Of a stretch of 64,000 nt of DNA, positions 17,292 through 25,792 are shown one piece after another (the stretch's first letter is position 1; each line of letters opens with the position of its first letter). Below the pieces are notes generated by a model, which ran no database searches, had not been told where the DNA came from, and worked only from the letters and a program-made list of their open reading frames with translations. The translations under genes were made by a program, and so were the position numbers. The stretch is from G963665925 sp963676345 (GTDB taxonomy: Bacteria > Bacillota > Clostridia > Peptostreptococcales > Acidaminobacteraceae), in the NCBI GenBank assembly GCA_963676345.2, contig CAXXTS010000006.1, positions 744,001-808,000 on the forward strand, in the 5' to 3' direction.

Positions 17292-17969
17292 ATGAAACAT
17301 ATCTTTGTTGTGGACGATGAACAAAACATCAGAGACTTGATAAAAAAATATCTTGAAAAGGACAATTATAAGGTGACAACCTTTGAGAACGGATTGAGTA
17401 TTCTTTCCATGCTTCACGAAAAAAAGCCGGACTTGATCGTTCTTGATATTAATATGCCAGGTATAGACGGCATAGAACTCTGCAAGGAAATTAGAAAACA
17501 GTCAGAAATACCAATAATATTTGTCACAGCGCGCGATGACGCTTTTGATCGAATTATCGGACTTGAAATTGGGGGCGATGACTATATGTCAAAACCCTTT
17601 AGTCCAAGAGAACTTGTTGTACGCATTAAGAACATATTTAGACGCATGAATAAAGCAGATACCCAGCATTCAGAAATCGTTCTTAAAGATGTAAAACTCT
17701 CCACGCAAAAGCGTCAAGTTCTTGTAGGTGAAATCTCCCTAAAACTAACTACGAAGGAATATGAACTTTTTGAATTTATGGCATCAAATGCAGGCATGCC
17801 TTTTACGCGTGAGGGCCTTATTGAAAAAGTATGGGGATATGACTATCTGGGGGATATTCGTGTTATAGACGACTTAATCAAACGTCTGCGTAAAAAACTG
17901 AAGGCAGAAGGAGCACAGCTAAAAATCGAAACGGTGTGGGGATATGGATATAAAATTGATAAGGACTAA
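17292..17969 (+). CDS. OmpR-family response regulator
   Basis: 225 residues. The receiver has VDDEQ, phosphoacceptor Asp ~52 in VLDINMPG, Thr in FVTARDD and Lys in SKPFS. The C-terminal winged helix (LTTKEYELFEFMA ... VRVIDDLIKRLRKKL-like) places it in the OmpR/PhoB class. The kinase gene overlaps its 3' end by 26 nt, a typical operon arrangement. Ribosome site ACTGGAGG. Target genes cannot be told from the sequence. Confidence 0.93.
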   Translation: MKHIFVVDDEQNIRDLIKKYLEKDNYKVTTFENGLSILSMLHEKKPDLIVLDINMPGIDGIELCKEIRKQSEIPIIFVTARDDAFDRIIGLEIGGDDYMSKPFSPRELVVRIKNIFRRMNKADTQHSEIVLKDVKLSTQKRQVLVGEISLKLTTKEYELFEFMASNAGMPFTREGLIEKVWGYDYLGDIRVIDDLIKRLRKKLKAEGAQLKIETVWGYGYKIDKD

Positions 17970-19317
17970 AAAAGTAAAAAGAACAATTGGAAAGAAGCTG
18001 CTCTACTCATATCTGATTATCCTGTTTGTTGTCTTCATAGCCAGCCTTTCAATTTACAATAATATTGCAAGGACTTATCTGGTAAGTAAGGCCGAGCAGA
18101 GTCTAGATGACGAGGTTAAGGAAATACTGCGCATTGTGCATGAAAGCGAACGGTTGCCACGAGAAAAAGTTTTTGATCGTGTAGCTGAAACCATAGTACA
18201 GGCGCGCTTTGCAAATGAAATCCGCCTAGCAGGGCGCTATTTTGACTCTCGAATCGCCCTCATCACAAATTCAGGGAAAATTCGCTACGCTTCTGAACGC
18301 AATTTGACCCTAGATCAGCTTAAGTCGATTGCACAGGAGGCTATAGATGACAACGCATATATATTTAAGCGTGAATCCCTGACCATCGGCGAAAAGAATT
18401 TGGGCTACATTGTACTCTATACACCTGTAGAAGATATTGTAAGCATGCGTCGTATCGGTCTTCAAGCATTTACAATTAGTTTCGGGTTGGGAGCCGTTTT
18501 GGCCCTGTTGATCAGTATCTTTTTTCAGCGTGCTATTGGTCATCCAATAAAAAAGTTAGGTCATGCAATGGGGGCTTACTCCTTTAAAGAACCCGTAGCA
18601 GATTTAGACATCCATACAGGGGATGAAATTGAAGAGCTGTATGACACTTTTAGACGTATGTCAGTTAAAATTCAGACCTATCATAGCCAACAGAAGACAT
18701 TCTTTCAAAACGCCTCACATGAGCTCAAAACACCCCTTATGTCCATTCAAGGGTATGCAGAAGCCATCAAGGATGGGGTTGGTGAACCTGAGGAAAGTCT
18801 GGATATAATTATTGCTGAAAGCCAGCGCCTGAAGAAAATTGTAGAAGAAATGATCTTGCTGACCAAGCTGGAAGATGAACAGGAATCCTTTGAACTGACC
18901 CCTTCAAAGCTGGGTGAAATTTTACAAGGTGCAGTACGGAGAATGCATCCTGTTTTCAACAAGAATCATGTGGAAGTAGACATTGAAATACAAGATGAAG
19001 TTGACGGGCTTTATGATGTTGACAAAATGACACGTGCTTTTATAAATATTCTTGGAAACTGTGCACGTTATGCCAACTCAAAAGTTAAAATAAGGGCCTA
19101 TAATACAGATCACGCAAAATATATTGAAATTTGTGATGACGGTCCAGGATTTCAAAATGGGGAAGCAGAGCATGTTTTTGAACGCTTCTATAAAGGGCGC
19201 CAAGGCGGAACAGGCATAGGTCTAACCCTCACAAAAGCAATCATCGAAAGACATTCCGGGGCGGTGGTGGCTGGAAACAATTCCGGTGGTGGCGCGAAAT
19301 TTACGCTGACATTTTAA
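17944..19317 (+). CDS. Sensor histidine kinase (HAMP, HisKA)
   Basis: 457 residues. Two membrane helices (~18-38 and ~178-200) enclose an extracellular sensor of about 140 residues. A HAMP linker, HisKA with NASHELKTPLMSIQGY (His ~259), and the ATPase motifs NILGNCARYA, DDGPGF and GTGIGLTL follow. It phosphorylates the regulator encoded just upstream. The first ATG lies within the regulator gene, so translation is probably coupled. The stimulus is not evident. Confidence 0.92.
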   Translation: MDIKLIRTKKVKRTIGKKLLYSYLIILFVVFIASLSIYNNIARTYLVSKAEQSLDDEVKEILRIVHESERLPREKVFDRVAETIVQARFANEIRLAGRYFDSRIALITNSGKIRYASERNLTLDQLKSIAQEAIDDNAYIFKRESLTIGEKNLGYIVLYTPVEDIVSMRRIGLQAFTISFGLGAVLALLISIFFQRAIGHPIKKLGHAMGAYSFKEPVADLDIHTGDEIEELYDTFRRMSVKIQTYHSQQKTFFQNASHELKTPLMSIQGYAEAIKDGVGEPEESLDIIIAESQRLKKIVEEMILLTKLEDEQESFELTPSKLGEILQGAVRRMHPVFNKNHVEVDIEIQDEVDGLYDVDKMTRAFINILGNCARYANSKVKIRAYNTDHAKYIEICDDGPGFQNGEAEHVFERFYKGRQGGTGIGLTLTKAIIERHSGAVVAGNNSGGGAKFTLTF

Positions 19318-19345
19318 AGGTCTATAGGTTTAAAACAAATAAGTA

Positions 19346-19380
19346 GACACAGTGTTCCGAGGTATGGGGGCCGCTGTGTC
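19346..19380 (+). terminator. Weak hairpin after the two-component genes
   Basis: GACACAG (19346-19352) pairs with CTGTGTC (19374-19380). Only a weak T-rich tail (TTATTCATTT) follows. Confidence 0.5.
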
Positions 19381-19424
19381 TTATTCATTTGAACATAATG
19401 TAACACTTAACCATCTGGAACACC

Positions 19425-19489
19425 TTGGAATTTATTTAAGGATACAGTATAATGTTGGAGTGGGAGTGTAAAAAGTATACTAAGTATAC
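19425..19489 (+). promoter_or_regulatory. hxlR promoter with GTATAC operator
   Basis: TTGGAA (19425-19430), 17 nt, TATAAT (19448-19453). Between the -10 box and the ribosome site are two GTATAC palindromes, 19475-19480 and 19484-19489, separated by TAA. HxlR-family regulators often repress their own genes from such sites, so autoregulation is likely. Confidence 0.6.
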
Positions 19490-19500
19490 AGGAGGATGAG

Positions 19501-19839
19501 ATGACTCAAAAAATGACAGATGGTCTTGAGGCTGCATGGAACGCAATGGGCGGAAAATGGAAAACGCAGATACTGTTTCATCTTATGGATGGCGAGAAAC
19601 GTTTTAGTGAACTAAAACGCTGTATGCCCCAAATTACCCAGCGTATGCTGACAAACGCTCTTCGAGATCTTGAAATGAAGGGGATTGTGCGCAGATGCAT
19701 ATATGCAGAAGTACCTACACGCGTGGAGTACACACTAACAGACATCGGTCAGTCAATGGAGCAAGCACTTGAAACACTTCAAGCTTGGGGAAAGAAATAT
19801 AAGAGTTGGAAAGAAGAAATAGATGAAGAAATTGAATAA
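19501..19839 (+). CDS. HxlR-family transcriptional regulator
   Basis: 112 residues, a single winged-helix domain with GGKWKTQILFHLMDGEKRF, followed by TQRMLTNALRDLEMKGIVRR, the recognition region of HxlR/YodB/HypR proteins. Several members sense thiol-reactive compounds through an N-terminal cysteine. This one has Cys near residue 41 (KRCMPQ) but none at the usual YodB position, so redox sensing is uncertain. Ribosome site AGGAGGATGAG. It is followed 21 bases later by a DegV gene, perhaps one transcript. Confidence 0.88.
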   Translation: MTQKMTDGLEAAWNAMGGKWKTQILFHLMDGEKRFSELKRCMPQITQRMLTNALRDLEMKGIVRRCIYAEVPTRVEYTLTDIGQSMEQALETLQAWGKKYKSWKEEIDEEIE

Positions 19840-19860
19840 TTAAATTTCTTGGAGGCGTAT

Positions 19861-20739
19861 ATGACAATCAAGGTACTTACTGATTCATGTTGTGATTTAC
19901 CGATGGAGTTTATGAAAAAAAACACAGACTTTGTCGAGTTGGTAGGCATGCCAATACATATTGATGACATGGATTTTTTGGATGATTTGGGGGAAAACAC
20001 AAATCTGGAGTTGTTCTATAATAGAATACGAACAGGTGCGATGGCAAGTACATCTCAGATCACACCCATCGTATTTGAAGAAATCTTTAAAAAGAATCAT
20101 CTTGAAGACAAAGAAACCATATATATTGGTTTGTCGTCCGGACTAAGTGGAACCATGAACAATGCGCTGCTCGCAAAAAACATGGTTCTTCAACAATATC
20201 CAGATGCAAAAATACATATTCCCGACATTGTATCGGCATCAGTGGGTCAAGGGGTTTTGGTTATACATGCAATTAGCATGATACAAGAGGGACAAACCGC
20301 TGAAGCGATCTTGAACTGGATTGAAGAAAACAAGTTTAATACACAGCACTGGTTTGCAGTTGATAACTTAGAGTACCTAAAAAATGGCGGACGTATTTCA
20401 CCAGCTGTTGCCAAAATAGGCACGATGCTGAGTATCAAGCCTGTACTCACGGTAGATTATGAAGGCAAACTAAAGCTATATCAAAACATTCGAGGCAGAA
20501 AAAAATCAATGAAGTTTTTAGCCAGTAAGCTTATGCAGCACCTGAGTCCGAATAAGAGTGGAAAGGTGCTCATCGGTCATGGAGATTGTGCAAACGAGGC
20601 CTTGGCACTAAAAGAAATGATTATTGACACTGTCGATGAAGAAAACATCGTCATTTCAAATCTGGCACATACAATTGCAACACATGTCGGACCGGATATG
20701 CTGGCTATTGCATTTATTGGGAACAAGCGAGAACACTAG
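19861..20739 (+). CDS. DegV-family fatty-acid-binding protein
   Basis: 292 residues from the ATG at 19861 (TTGGAGGCG upstream; an in-frame TTG precedes it). DegV hallmarks: TDSCCDLP at the N-terminus, TSQITP and SSGLSGT in the lipid-binding cleft, and DNLEYLKNGGRIS. In Gram-positive bacteria DegV/FakB proteins bind fatty acids and present them to the kinase FakA for phosphorylation before entry into phospholipid synthesis. No fakA lies nearby. Cytoplasmic. Confidence 0.88.
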   Translation: MTIKVLTDSCCDLPMEFMKKNTDFVELVGMPIHIDDMDFLDDLGENTNLELFYNRIRTGAMASTSQITPIVFEEIFKKNHLEDKETIYIGLSSGLSGTMNNALLAKNMVLQQYPDAKIHIPDIVSASVGQGVLVIHAISMIQEGQTAEAILNWIEENKFNTQHWFAVDNLEYLKNGGRISPAVAKIGTMLSIKPVLTVDYEGKLKLYQNIRGRKKSMKFLASKLMQHLSPNKSGKVLIGHGDCANEALALKEMIIDTVDEENIVISNLAHTIATHVGPDMLAIAFIGNKREH

Positions 20740-20786
20740 AGATTTCTGTAAAAGCAGATATAGTTAAAAGTGAAAAATGTTTAATG

Positions 20787-20829
20787 AGAACCATTTTAGT
20801 GTATATTAATGCTAGAATGGTTCTTTTTA
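20787..20829 (+). terminator. Terminator after degV gene
   Basis: AGAACCATTTTAG pairs with CTAGAATGGTTCT (one mismatch), followed by TTTTAT. It lies directly before the next gene's ribosome site. Confidence 0.75.
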
Positions 20830-20852
20830 TGAATAAGGAGGAAACGGGTGAA

Positions 20853-21647
20853 ATGAAAAAAATTGGGATACTTATGCTTACACTGCTTCTTGTATCGAGT
20901 GCAGGAAGTTATGCACTGCCAAGGTCAGCAGACAACTACAAAATTGTGGATGTTGTAGCAAGCGCTACAAAAAAGAGTACGAGCAGTGTGACAACTAGAA
21001 AAAGTGAGTCCGATAAAGCAGCTCAGGAAGCTGCGCGTAAACAAACACAAGACAAACTGCTGAAAGACATTGAAGCAATCAATGTTGATTATGAAAAAAT
21101 GCAATCTGAGAAGCAGAAAATTGAAGATTTTATAGGGCGCATTGAAGGGTATATCGCTTCAGAATTGCAAAAAGAGAATCCAAATGAAGCAATTATGAAA
21201 ACTGCAGCTGACATGATTGGAAGATACAGAGAAAAGGCAGAGGCTGTAAAACTTAATATTGAAGCCAATGATGTTCAGGCACTTGAAATTAAAGCAGAAG
21301 TACTTGCTTTTATTGAGAGCAGTGGCGATGAAGAGACAATGACACTTTTTCAAAGTGCACTTGAGCAAATTGAATGGAGGATACAGGCGCAAGAGGACCA
21401 TATGAACAATCAGGAAGGCCAGGACAATATGGAAACGCCTCCGTTAGATAAAGGAAGTTCTGATACTGGTCAAGAAAACAGTTATCAAGGTGATGACCGT
21501 TACGATGGTGACAATAAAACGCATGACGATTATTATGATGATAATAAAGACGATCATGACTATGACGATGACGATCATGACTATGATGATGACGATCATG
21601 ACTATGACGATGATGACGATCATGACGACGATCGTGATGATGATTAA
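20853..21647 (+). CDS. Secreted protein with coiled coil and Asp/His-rich tail
   Basis: 264 residues from the ATG at 20853 (AAGGAGG 11 nt upstream). A signal peptide (cleavage near SYALP) is followed by a helical, charged coiled-coil-like region (~residues 50-190). The tail of about 50 residues is built from repeats of DDHDYDDD. The coding DNA there is a tandem array of GATCATGACTATGAC-like units. Such acidic His-containing tails often bind calcium, zinc or nickel. The family is not recognised. It is monocistronic between two terminators. A role in metal storage or wall binding is only a guess. Confidence 0.75.
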   Translation: MKKIGILMLTLLLVSSAGSYALPRSADNYKIVDVVASATKKSTSSVTTRKSESDKAAQEAARKQTQDKLLKDIEAINVDYEKMQSEKQKIEDFIGRIEGYIASELQKENPNEAIMKTAADMIGRYREKAEAVKLNIEANDVQALEIKAEVLAFIESSGDEETMTLFQSALEQIEWRIQAQEDHMNNQEGQDNMETPPLDKGSSDTGQENSYQGDDRYDGDNKTHDDYYDDNKDDHDYDDDDHDYDDDDHDYDDDDDHDDDRDDD

Positions 21648-21655
21648 GGACAAAT

Positions 21656-21702
21656 AAAAGCCGCTACAAGTGACGGTTCAAGCGTAACTTGTAGCGGCTT
21701 TA
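21656..21702. terminator. Bidirectional terminator between converging genes
   Basis: AAAGCCGCTACAAGT and ACTTGTAGCGGCTTT form a perfect 15-bp stem with A and T tracts on the two sides. Confidence 0.92.
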
Positions 21703-21703
21703 A

Positions 21704-22738
21704 TTATGGTGTAATGAGTGTATAATCGGTATTTGTCAGTTCGAATGAGTCTCTCATTCCGCTTGAAAGGTAGATTTCCTTGTCTTTTGTAATGAAAATT
21801 GCTTCAACATTTTCAAGGGTTTCGACGGTCTTCAAACCTGCTTTTAAGCCCTCTGTATAAATTACTGTTGAAAGGGCATCGCCATTGATAGCACTGTCAG
21901 TAATGATGGAAATGCCAAGAATTTCATTGTTTACTGGATACCCATCTCTTGTGCTGAGAATATGGTGATAGCGTATGCCATCCTCTTCAAAATAGCGTTC
22001 ATAGGTGCCAGAAGTGATAACCGCCATATCTGTCACAGGCACGATACCAACCATGTCGCCCTGGGCACTCTCAGGGTCTTGAATGCCGACATTCCAAGGG
22101 GTGTTTTTATCTTTTTGTCCAAGTGCATAAACATTACCGCCCAAGTTGACAAGGGCCTTTGTCACACCATTTTCCTTTAGAATCCGAATGGCTTCATCAG
22201 CTGCATAGCCTTTGGCGATGCCACCCAAATCTATTTTAACACCACCCTTTGTTTTCATCAGTGTTTTATCTTCTACATCAAATACCAGTTGGGTATAATC
22301 CACCTTATCTAGAGCCTCTAGAAGTGAGGTCTTATCAGGGACAGCGGCGTTGTCGCTTCCAATCCCCCAAAGATCAACCACGGGTTGTATCGTAATGTCA
22401 AAGAGCCCATCCGAGAATGCACTGTAGTAAAGGCCTTTTTCAATCACATTGACAGTGTGAGGTTCAAGCTTTACAGGAACGTTCTGCGCAGCTGTATTAA
22501 ATGCATTCACATTGCTGCTTTCTATGGATGTACTGAGGTCTTCTTCAAGGCTGCGCATATGAGCAAGCGCTTTTTCAAGTGCGGGCAAATCAGCATCATC
22601 AAATATAGTAATTTGTATAATGGTTCCAAATTGCAGTGTAGATTTTGTAATGGGTTCTGCTTGCGTTGAACACCCCGTAAGCAGTAGGATCGTAAGTAAA
22701 ATCATTATAGTGGTTTTGTACATTTTGTCGTTGAACAT
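21704..22738 (-). CDS. apbE: Second FAD:protein FMN transferase (ApbE lipoprotein)
   Basis: 344 residues from the ATG at 22736-22738, chosen because GGAGG lies 9 nt upstream and a lipoprotein signal (LLLTGC) follows. ApbE motifs: FGTIIQITIF, IDLGGIAKGYA, VNLGGNVYALG, HHILSTRDGYP and TDSAINGDALSTV. It is a paralogue of the 8232 gene with the same overall order but clearly diverged. It attaches FMN to exported proteins. It is divergent from a NusG-II (EetA-like) gene, so it probably serves a second flavin-dependent export or electron transfer partner set. Confidence 0.92.
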   Translation of the reverse strand: MFNDKMYKTTIMILLTILLLTGCSTQAEPITKSTLQFGTIIQITIFDDADLPALEKALAHMRSLEEDLSTSIESSNVNAFNTAAQNVPVKLEPHTVNVIEKGLYYSAFSDGLFDITIQPVVDLWGIGSDNAAVPDKTSLLEALDKVDYTQLVFDVEDKTLMKTKGGVKIDLGGIAKGYAADEAIRILKENGVTKALVNLGGNVYALGQKDKNTPWNVGIQDPESAQGDMVGIVPVTDMAVITSGTYERYFEEDGIRYHHILSTRDGYPVNNEILGISIITDSAINGDALSTVIYTEGLKAGLKTVETLENVEAIFITKDKEIYLSSGMRDSFELTNTDYTLITP

Positions 22739-22869
22739 TTCGTGTTGCCTCCAGTACAGATATGTTAAAATGAGAATATCTGACACACCTTGAGTGTGCC
22801 AAGACGTATATATTATAACCTACATGGACGCCCGTCGCCATTGAAATAAACTTGTAATGGAGAAATGAT

Positions 22870-23238
22870 ATGAAAAGACTAGACTTTTTACTGATAACAG
22901 TTTATATTACCGTAAGTGTAGTAATTGGATACCTCCTCATATGGGGGCCATCTGATGCACCCGATGGTGTTGAAATCAAAGTGGACAATCAGCTTCTGGC
23001 GGAATATACATTACCGACAAAAGAACCCCTTGAAATTGAAGTCGACGAGCTGGGACACAATATTGTCGTCATAGATGGGTATGATGTTTATATGAAAGAG
23101 TCGGATTGTCCAGATCAAATTTGTGTAAAACAAGGCACCATTACAAAGTCAGGGACAATGCTGGTCTGTCTACCCAATAAGCTGACCATTGAAATAATAG
23201 GTGCGCGTTCGGATGATGTGGATATTATCTCGCATTAG
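22870..23238 (+). CDS. NusG domain II protein (EetA-like), membrane anchored
   Basis: 122 residues. One N-terminal membrane helix (LLITVYITVSVVIGYLLIW) is followed by an extracellular beta domain with the conserved CPDQICVKQG (two Cys spaced by four) seen in NusG_II/DUF5 proteins. In Listeria EET loci EetA has this architecture and pairs with the Gx transporter EetB, here perhaps the gene at 57662. The divergent apbE gene supports a flavin or electron transfer link. The exact function of the family is not known. Confidence 0.78.
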   Translation: MKRLDFLLITVYITVSVVIGYLLIWGPSDAPDGVEIKVDNQLLAEYTLPTKEPLEIEVDELGHNIVVIDGYDVYMKESDCPDQICVKQGTITKSGTMLVCLPNKLTIEIIGARSDDVDIISH

Positions 23239-23309
23239 AAATTAGGTATTCATTATATTAGGGTTATCCTAATAGTATTTGAATTGAAAATTAAAAAGGA
23301 GTGAATAGT

Positions 23310-23831
23310 ATGGTTGTAACCATCTTGACTTATCTTGCTATACTGCTTGCTAAAATTACTGAAGTTTCTCTAATGACAATACGTATGGTGCTCATAACAA
23401 AAGGGGAGCGAAAAATAGGTGCAATTATTGCTTTTTTCGAAGTGCTTTTGTGGGTGGCTATCGTCAGTACGGTATTAAAAGACATTTCGTCTGATCCAAT
23501 AAAAGCAGTGGTATATGCACTTGGCTTTTCTCTTGGCAGCTACTTTGGAAGTAAGGTGGAAGAGAAAATTGGGATTGGTGTTTCTGAGATTAAGGCAATT
23601 GTTAAAGATGAACATGGACCGGAACTTGTAGAACACTTGCGTTCAAAGGGTCTAGCAGTCACAGTTGTTGAAGGTGCAGGTAAGAACCAGGCCCGTCATA
23701 TTTTGTTTATGTATGTAAAACGAAAACGTGTCAAGCAGGTCGTTGAAACATTAACTGCGCATCAGGAGAATGCAGTTATCACAGTTTCTGATACAAAGCC
23801 AGTCTATGGCGGCTATTTGATAAGAAAATAG
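23310..23831 (+). CDS. UPF0316/DUF2179 membrane protein
   Basis: 173 residues from the ATG at 23310 (AAAGGAG 8 nt upstream). Three N-terminal membrane segments (DUF5698-like, with TEVSLMTIRMVLITKG) and a C-terminal soluble DUF2179 domain. This combination is the YebE/UPF0316 family, widespread in Bacillota and without known function. It is followed by a terminator and is monocistronic. Confidence 0.8.
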   Translation: MVVTILTYLAILLAKITEVSLMTIRMVLITKGERKIGAIIAFFEVLLWVAIVSTVLKDISSDPIKAVVYALGFSLGSYFGSKVEEKIGIGVSEIKAIVKDEHGPELVEHLRSKGLAVTVVEGAGKNQARHILFMYVKRKRVKQVVETLTAHQENAVITVSDTKPVYGGYLIRK

Positions 23832-23843
23832 AGACCCATTATC

Positions 23844-23876
23844 ATGCCATTTAAGCTTTTGCTTGATGGCATTTTT
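23844..23876 (+). terminator. Terminator after the UPF0316 gene
   Basis: ATGCCAT-ttaagcttttgcttg-ATGGCAT with an inner TTAAGC/GCTTGA stem, then TTTTTAT. Confidence 0.8.
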
Positions 23877-23908
23877 ATGTTAAAGGATATAGAAAGCTTC
23901 ATTCTGTG

Positions 23909-23934
23909 TTAAAATAGAATAGAACGTACGTTTG
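23909..23934 (+). promoter_or_regulatory. dinB promoter with LexA-like box
   Basis: A TAAAAT -10 box (23909-23914) is followed by AGAACGTACGTTTG (23921-23934). That is close to the Bacillota LexA site CGAACnnnnGTTCG, with GAAC-4-GTT intact and the outer bases degenerate. The position over the transcription start fits repression by LexA. Confidence 0.5.
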
Positions 23935-23947
23935 TGGAGGTGAAGAT

Positions 23948-25033
23948 ATGGGGACGCATCGCAAGCGAAAAATCCTACATGTTGATATGGATGCTTTTTT
24001 TGCTGCTGTAGAACAGCTTGATCACCCAGAGTGGCGCGGTAAGCCTGTAATTGTCGGTGGCACGGGTCAACGCGGTGTTGTATCTACTGCAAGTTATGAA
24101 GCACGAAAATTTGGGGTTCACTCAGCAATGCCCGGCTTTAGAGCTAAAAAACTGTGTCCGCACGCCGTATTTGTGCGTGGGAATATGCAGCGGTATAAAG
24201 AAGTATCGAGTCAGGTGTTTGAAATTTTAAATGAGGTGTCTGATGTTGTCCAGCCTGTTTCAATCGATGAAGCATATCTGGATGTAACCGGTCTTTTTCA
24301 AAACCCCCAGTACATTGCAAAGTATATTAAGCGGGCGGTATACGAAAGAACGGGACTGACCATCTCGGTGGGCATTTCCTATAATAAATTTCTTGCTAAG
24401 CTTGCTTCAGAGTGGAATAAGCCAGATGGACTCTATGAAATTACAGAAGACATGATACCGGATGTTCTAATACCCCTTAAGTTGAAAAAAGTACATGGTC
24501 TTGGTACAAAGTCAGTTGCACGCCTCAATCGAATTGGCATTTTTACCATTGGGGACTTGATGCAATATAATAAGGAAGACTTGAAGCTTTTTCTTGGAAG
24601 CTGGGGAGAAGAAATCTATGATCGAATCCGCGGCATAGATGACCGTCCAGTTCGTGTGGAAAGTGAGCGAAAATCCATTGGCAAAGAAACGACACTTAAG
24701 AAAGACACTTGTAACAAGGAAGAAATAAAAGCCTATCTAAAAGACTTTGCAAAGTCTGTTTCAGGCGTCATGAAAAGAAAAGGTGTTGAAGCAAAGACCA
24801 TTACGGTCAAATTTAAAACAAAGGATTTTGAAGGGCATACACGGTCTAGAACCCTTTTCATACCCGTGAGCAGTCCTGATGAAATTTATGAAGAAGCCCT
24901 GAAAATACTGGAACAAATAAATCTTGAAAAGGAAATACGCCTCATTGGCTTGTCCTTGTCTTCACTTGTTCCCTTAGAGCAGAGGCAGACCACTCTATTT
25001 GATGGACTGACAGAGCTAGGTGCTGACGATTGA
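23948..25033 (+). CDS. dinB: DNA polymerase IV (Y family)
   Basis: 361 residues. Y-family signatures: HVDMDAFFAAVEQ (metal-binding Asp), SYEARKFGVHSAMP, and SIDEAYLDVT with the catalytic Asp-Glu. The helix-hairpin-helix region GLGTKSVARLNRIGI and a C-terminal little-finger domain follow. It carries out error-prone translesion synthesis. Ribosome site GTGGAGGTG. The C-terminus ends with a short tail (QTTLFDGL) resembling a beta-clamp binding motif (QxxLF). A LexA-like box upstream suggests damage induction. Confidence 0.95.
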   Translation: MGTHRKRKILHVDMDAFFAAVEQLDHPEWRGKPVIVGGTGQRGVVSTASYEARKFGVHSAMPGFRAKKLCPHAVFVRGNMQRYKEVSSQVFEILNEVSDVVQPVSIDEAYLDVTGLFQNPQYIAKYIKRAVYERTGLTISVGISYNKFLAKLASEWNKPDGLYEITEDMIPDVLIPLKLKKVHGLGTKSVARLNRIGIFTIGDLMQYNKEDLKLFLGSWGEEIYDRIRGIDDRPVRVESERKSIGKETTLKKDTCNKEEIKAYLKDFAKSVSGVMKRKGVEAKTITVKFKTKDFEGHTRSRTLFIPVSSPDEIYEEALKILEQINLEKEIRLIGLSLSSLVPLEQRQTTLFDGLTELGADD

Positions 25034-25065
25034 TTGACGCTAGAACGATAGACTTAGTGCCAAAG

Positions 25066-25097
25066 ATACCCTATTTTACACTAGACAGGGTATTTTT
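25066..25097 (+). terminator. Terminator after dinB
   Basis: ATACCCT (25066-25072) pairs with AGGGTAT (25087-25093), followed by TTTTG. Confidence 0.7.
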
Positions 25098-25110
25098 GTG
25101 GTTATTTTCG

Positions 25111-25140
25111 TTGACCGCGAAACTGAGGCAACTGTATAAT
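25111..25140 (+). promoter_or_regulatory. Promoter of the pab-fol-aroF operon
   Basis: TTGACC (25111-25116), 18 nt, TATAAT (25135-25140), about 40 nt before the pabA ribosome site. No riboswitch fold was recognised in the short leader. Confidence 0.65.
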
Positions 25141-25186
25141 CAAAAAGTGCAGTAAATTTATATATTAGGGCGGGGCAGGTGCAGGC

Positions 25187-25792
25187 ATGATTTTAATGAT
25201 TGATAACTACGATTCATTTACTTACAATTTGGTTCAGTATTTGAAAATGTTAAATGAAACCGTTGAGGTACATAGGAATGACAGTTTGAACATAGAAGAC
25301 ATAAGACGTATGAAGCCAGACATGATCGTAATTTCCCCTGGGCCTTGTACACCAACAGAAGCGGGGGTCTCACTTGAAATAGTAGAGTCTCTTGCGGGCG
25401 AATTTCCGATTTTGGGTATCTGCTTGGGGCATCAGACCATTGCACAGGCCTATGGTGCTAAGATTATTAAGGCATTTGAGCCAGTTCATGGAAAGGTTTT
25501 CAAGATAGACCATGATAACAAAGGGGTTTTTCATAAATTGAATCAGCCATTAAGTGTTACGCGGTATCACTCTTTGGTGATTGATGAAAAAACGCTTCCG
25601 GCATGCTTGGAAATCACATCTCGAACCGCCGACGGACAAATTATGGGAATTCGGCACAAAAAGCACTTGATTGAGGGGGTTCAGTTCCATCCCGAAGCAA
25701 TATTAACGGAGCAGGGGCTCGAACTCTTGGGGAATTTTTTAGAGCAGGCAAAGGCTTTGGAGACAACATCGGGGGATAGGCATGATCATTAA
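25187..25792 (+). CDS. pabA: Aminodeoxychorismate synthase, glutamine amidotransferase subunit
   Basis: 201 residues, class I glutamine amidotransferase. The nucleophile Cys is in GICLGHQ and the His-Glu pair in QFHPEA, with DNYDSFTYN at the start. It releases ammonia from glutamine for PabB. PabA and TrpG cannot be separated by sequence alone, but the folate genes downstream show that p-aminobenzoate synthesis is the job here. It may also serve anthranilate synthase. The stop lies 8-11 nt inside the pabB start region (overlap). Confidence 0.92.
   Translation: MILMIDNYDSFTYNLVQYLKMLNETVEVHRNDSLNIEDIRRMKPDMIVISPGPCTPTEAGVSLEIVESLAGEFPILGICLGHQTIAQAYGAKIIKAFEPVHGKVFKIDHDNKGVFHKLNQPLSVTRYHSLVIDEKTLPACLEITSRTADGQIMGIRHKKHLIEGVQFHPEAILTEQGLELLGNFLEQAKALETTSGDRHDH

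Noticed and set aside
25141..25186. Tetrahydrofolate riboswitch before pabA
   Set aside because: The leader is too short and lacks the conserved THF riboswitch core.
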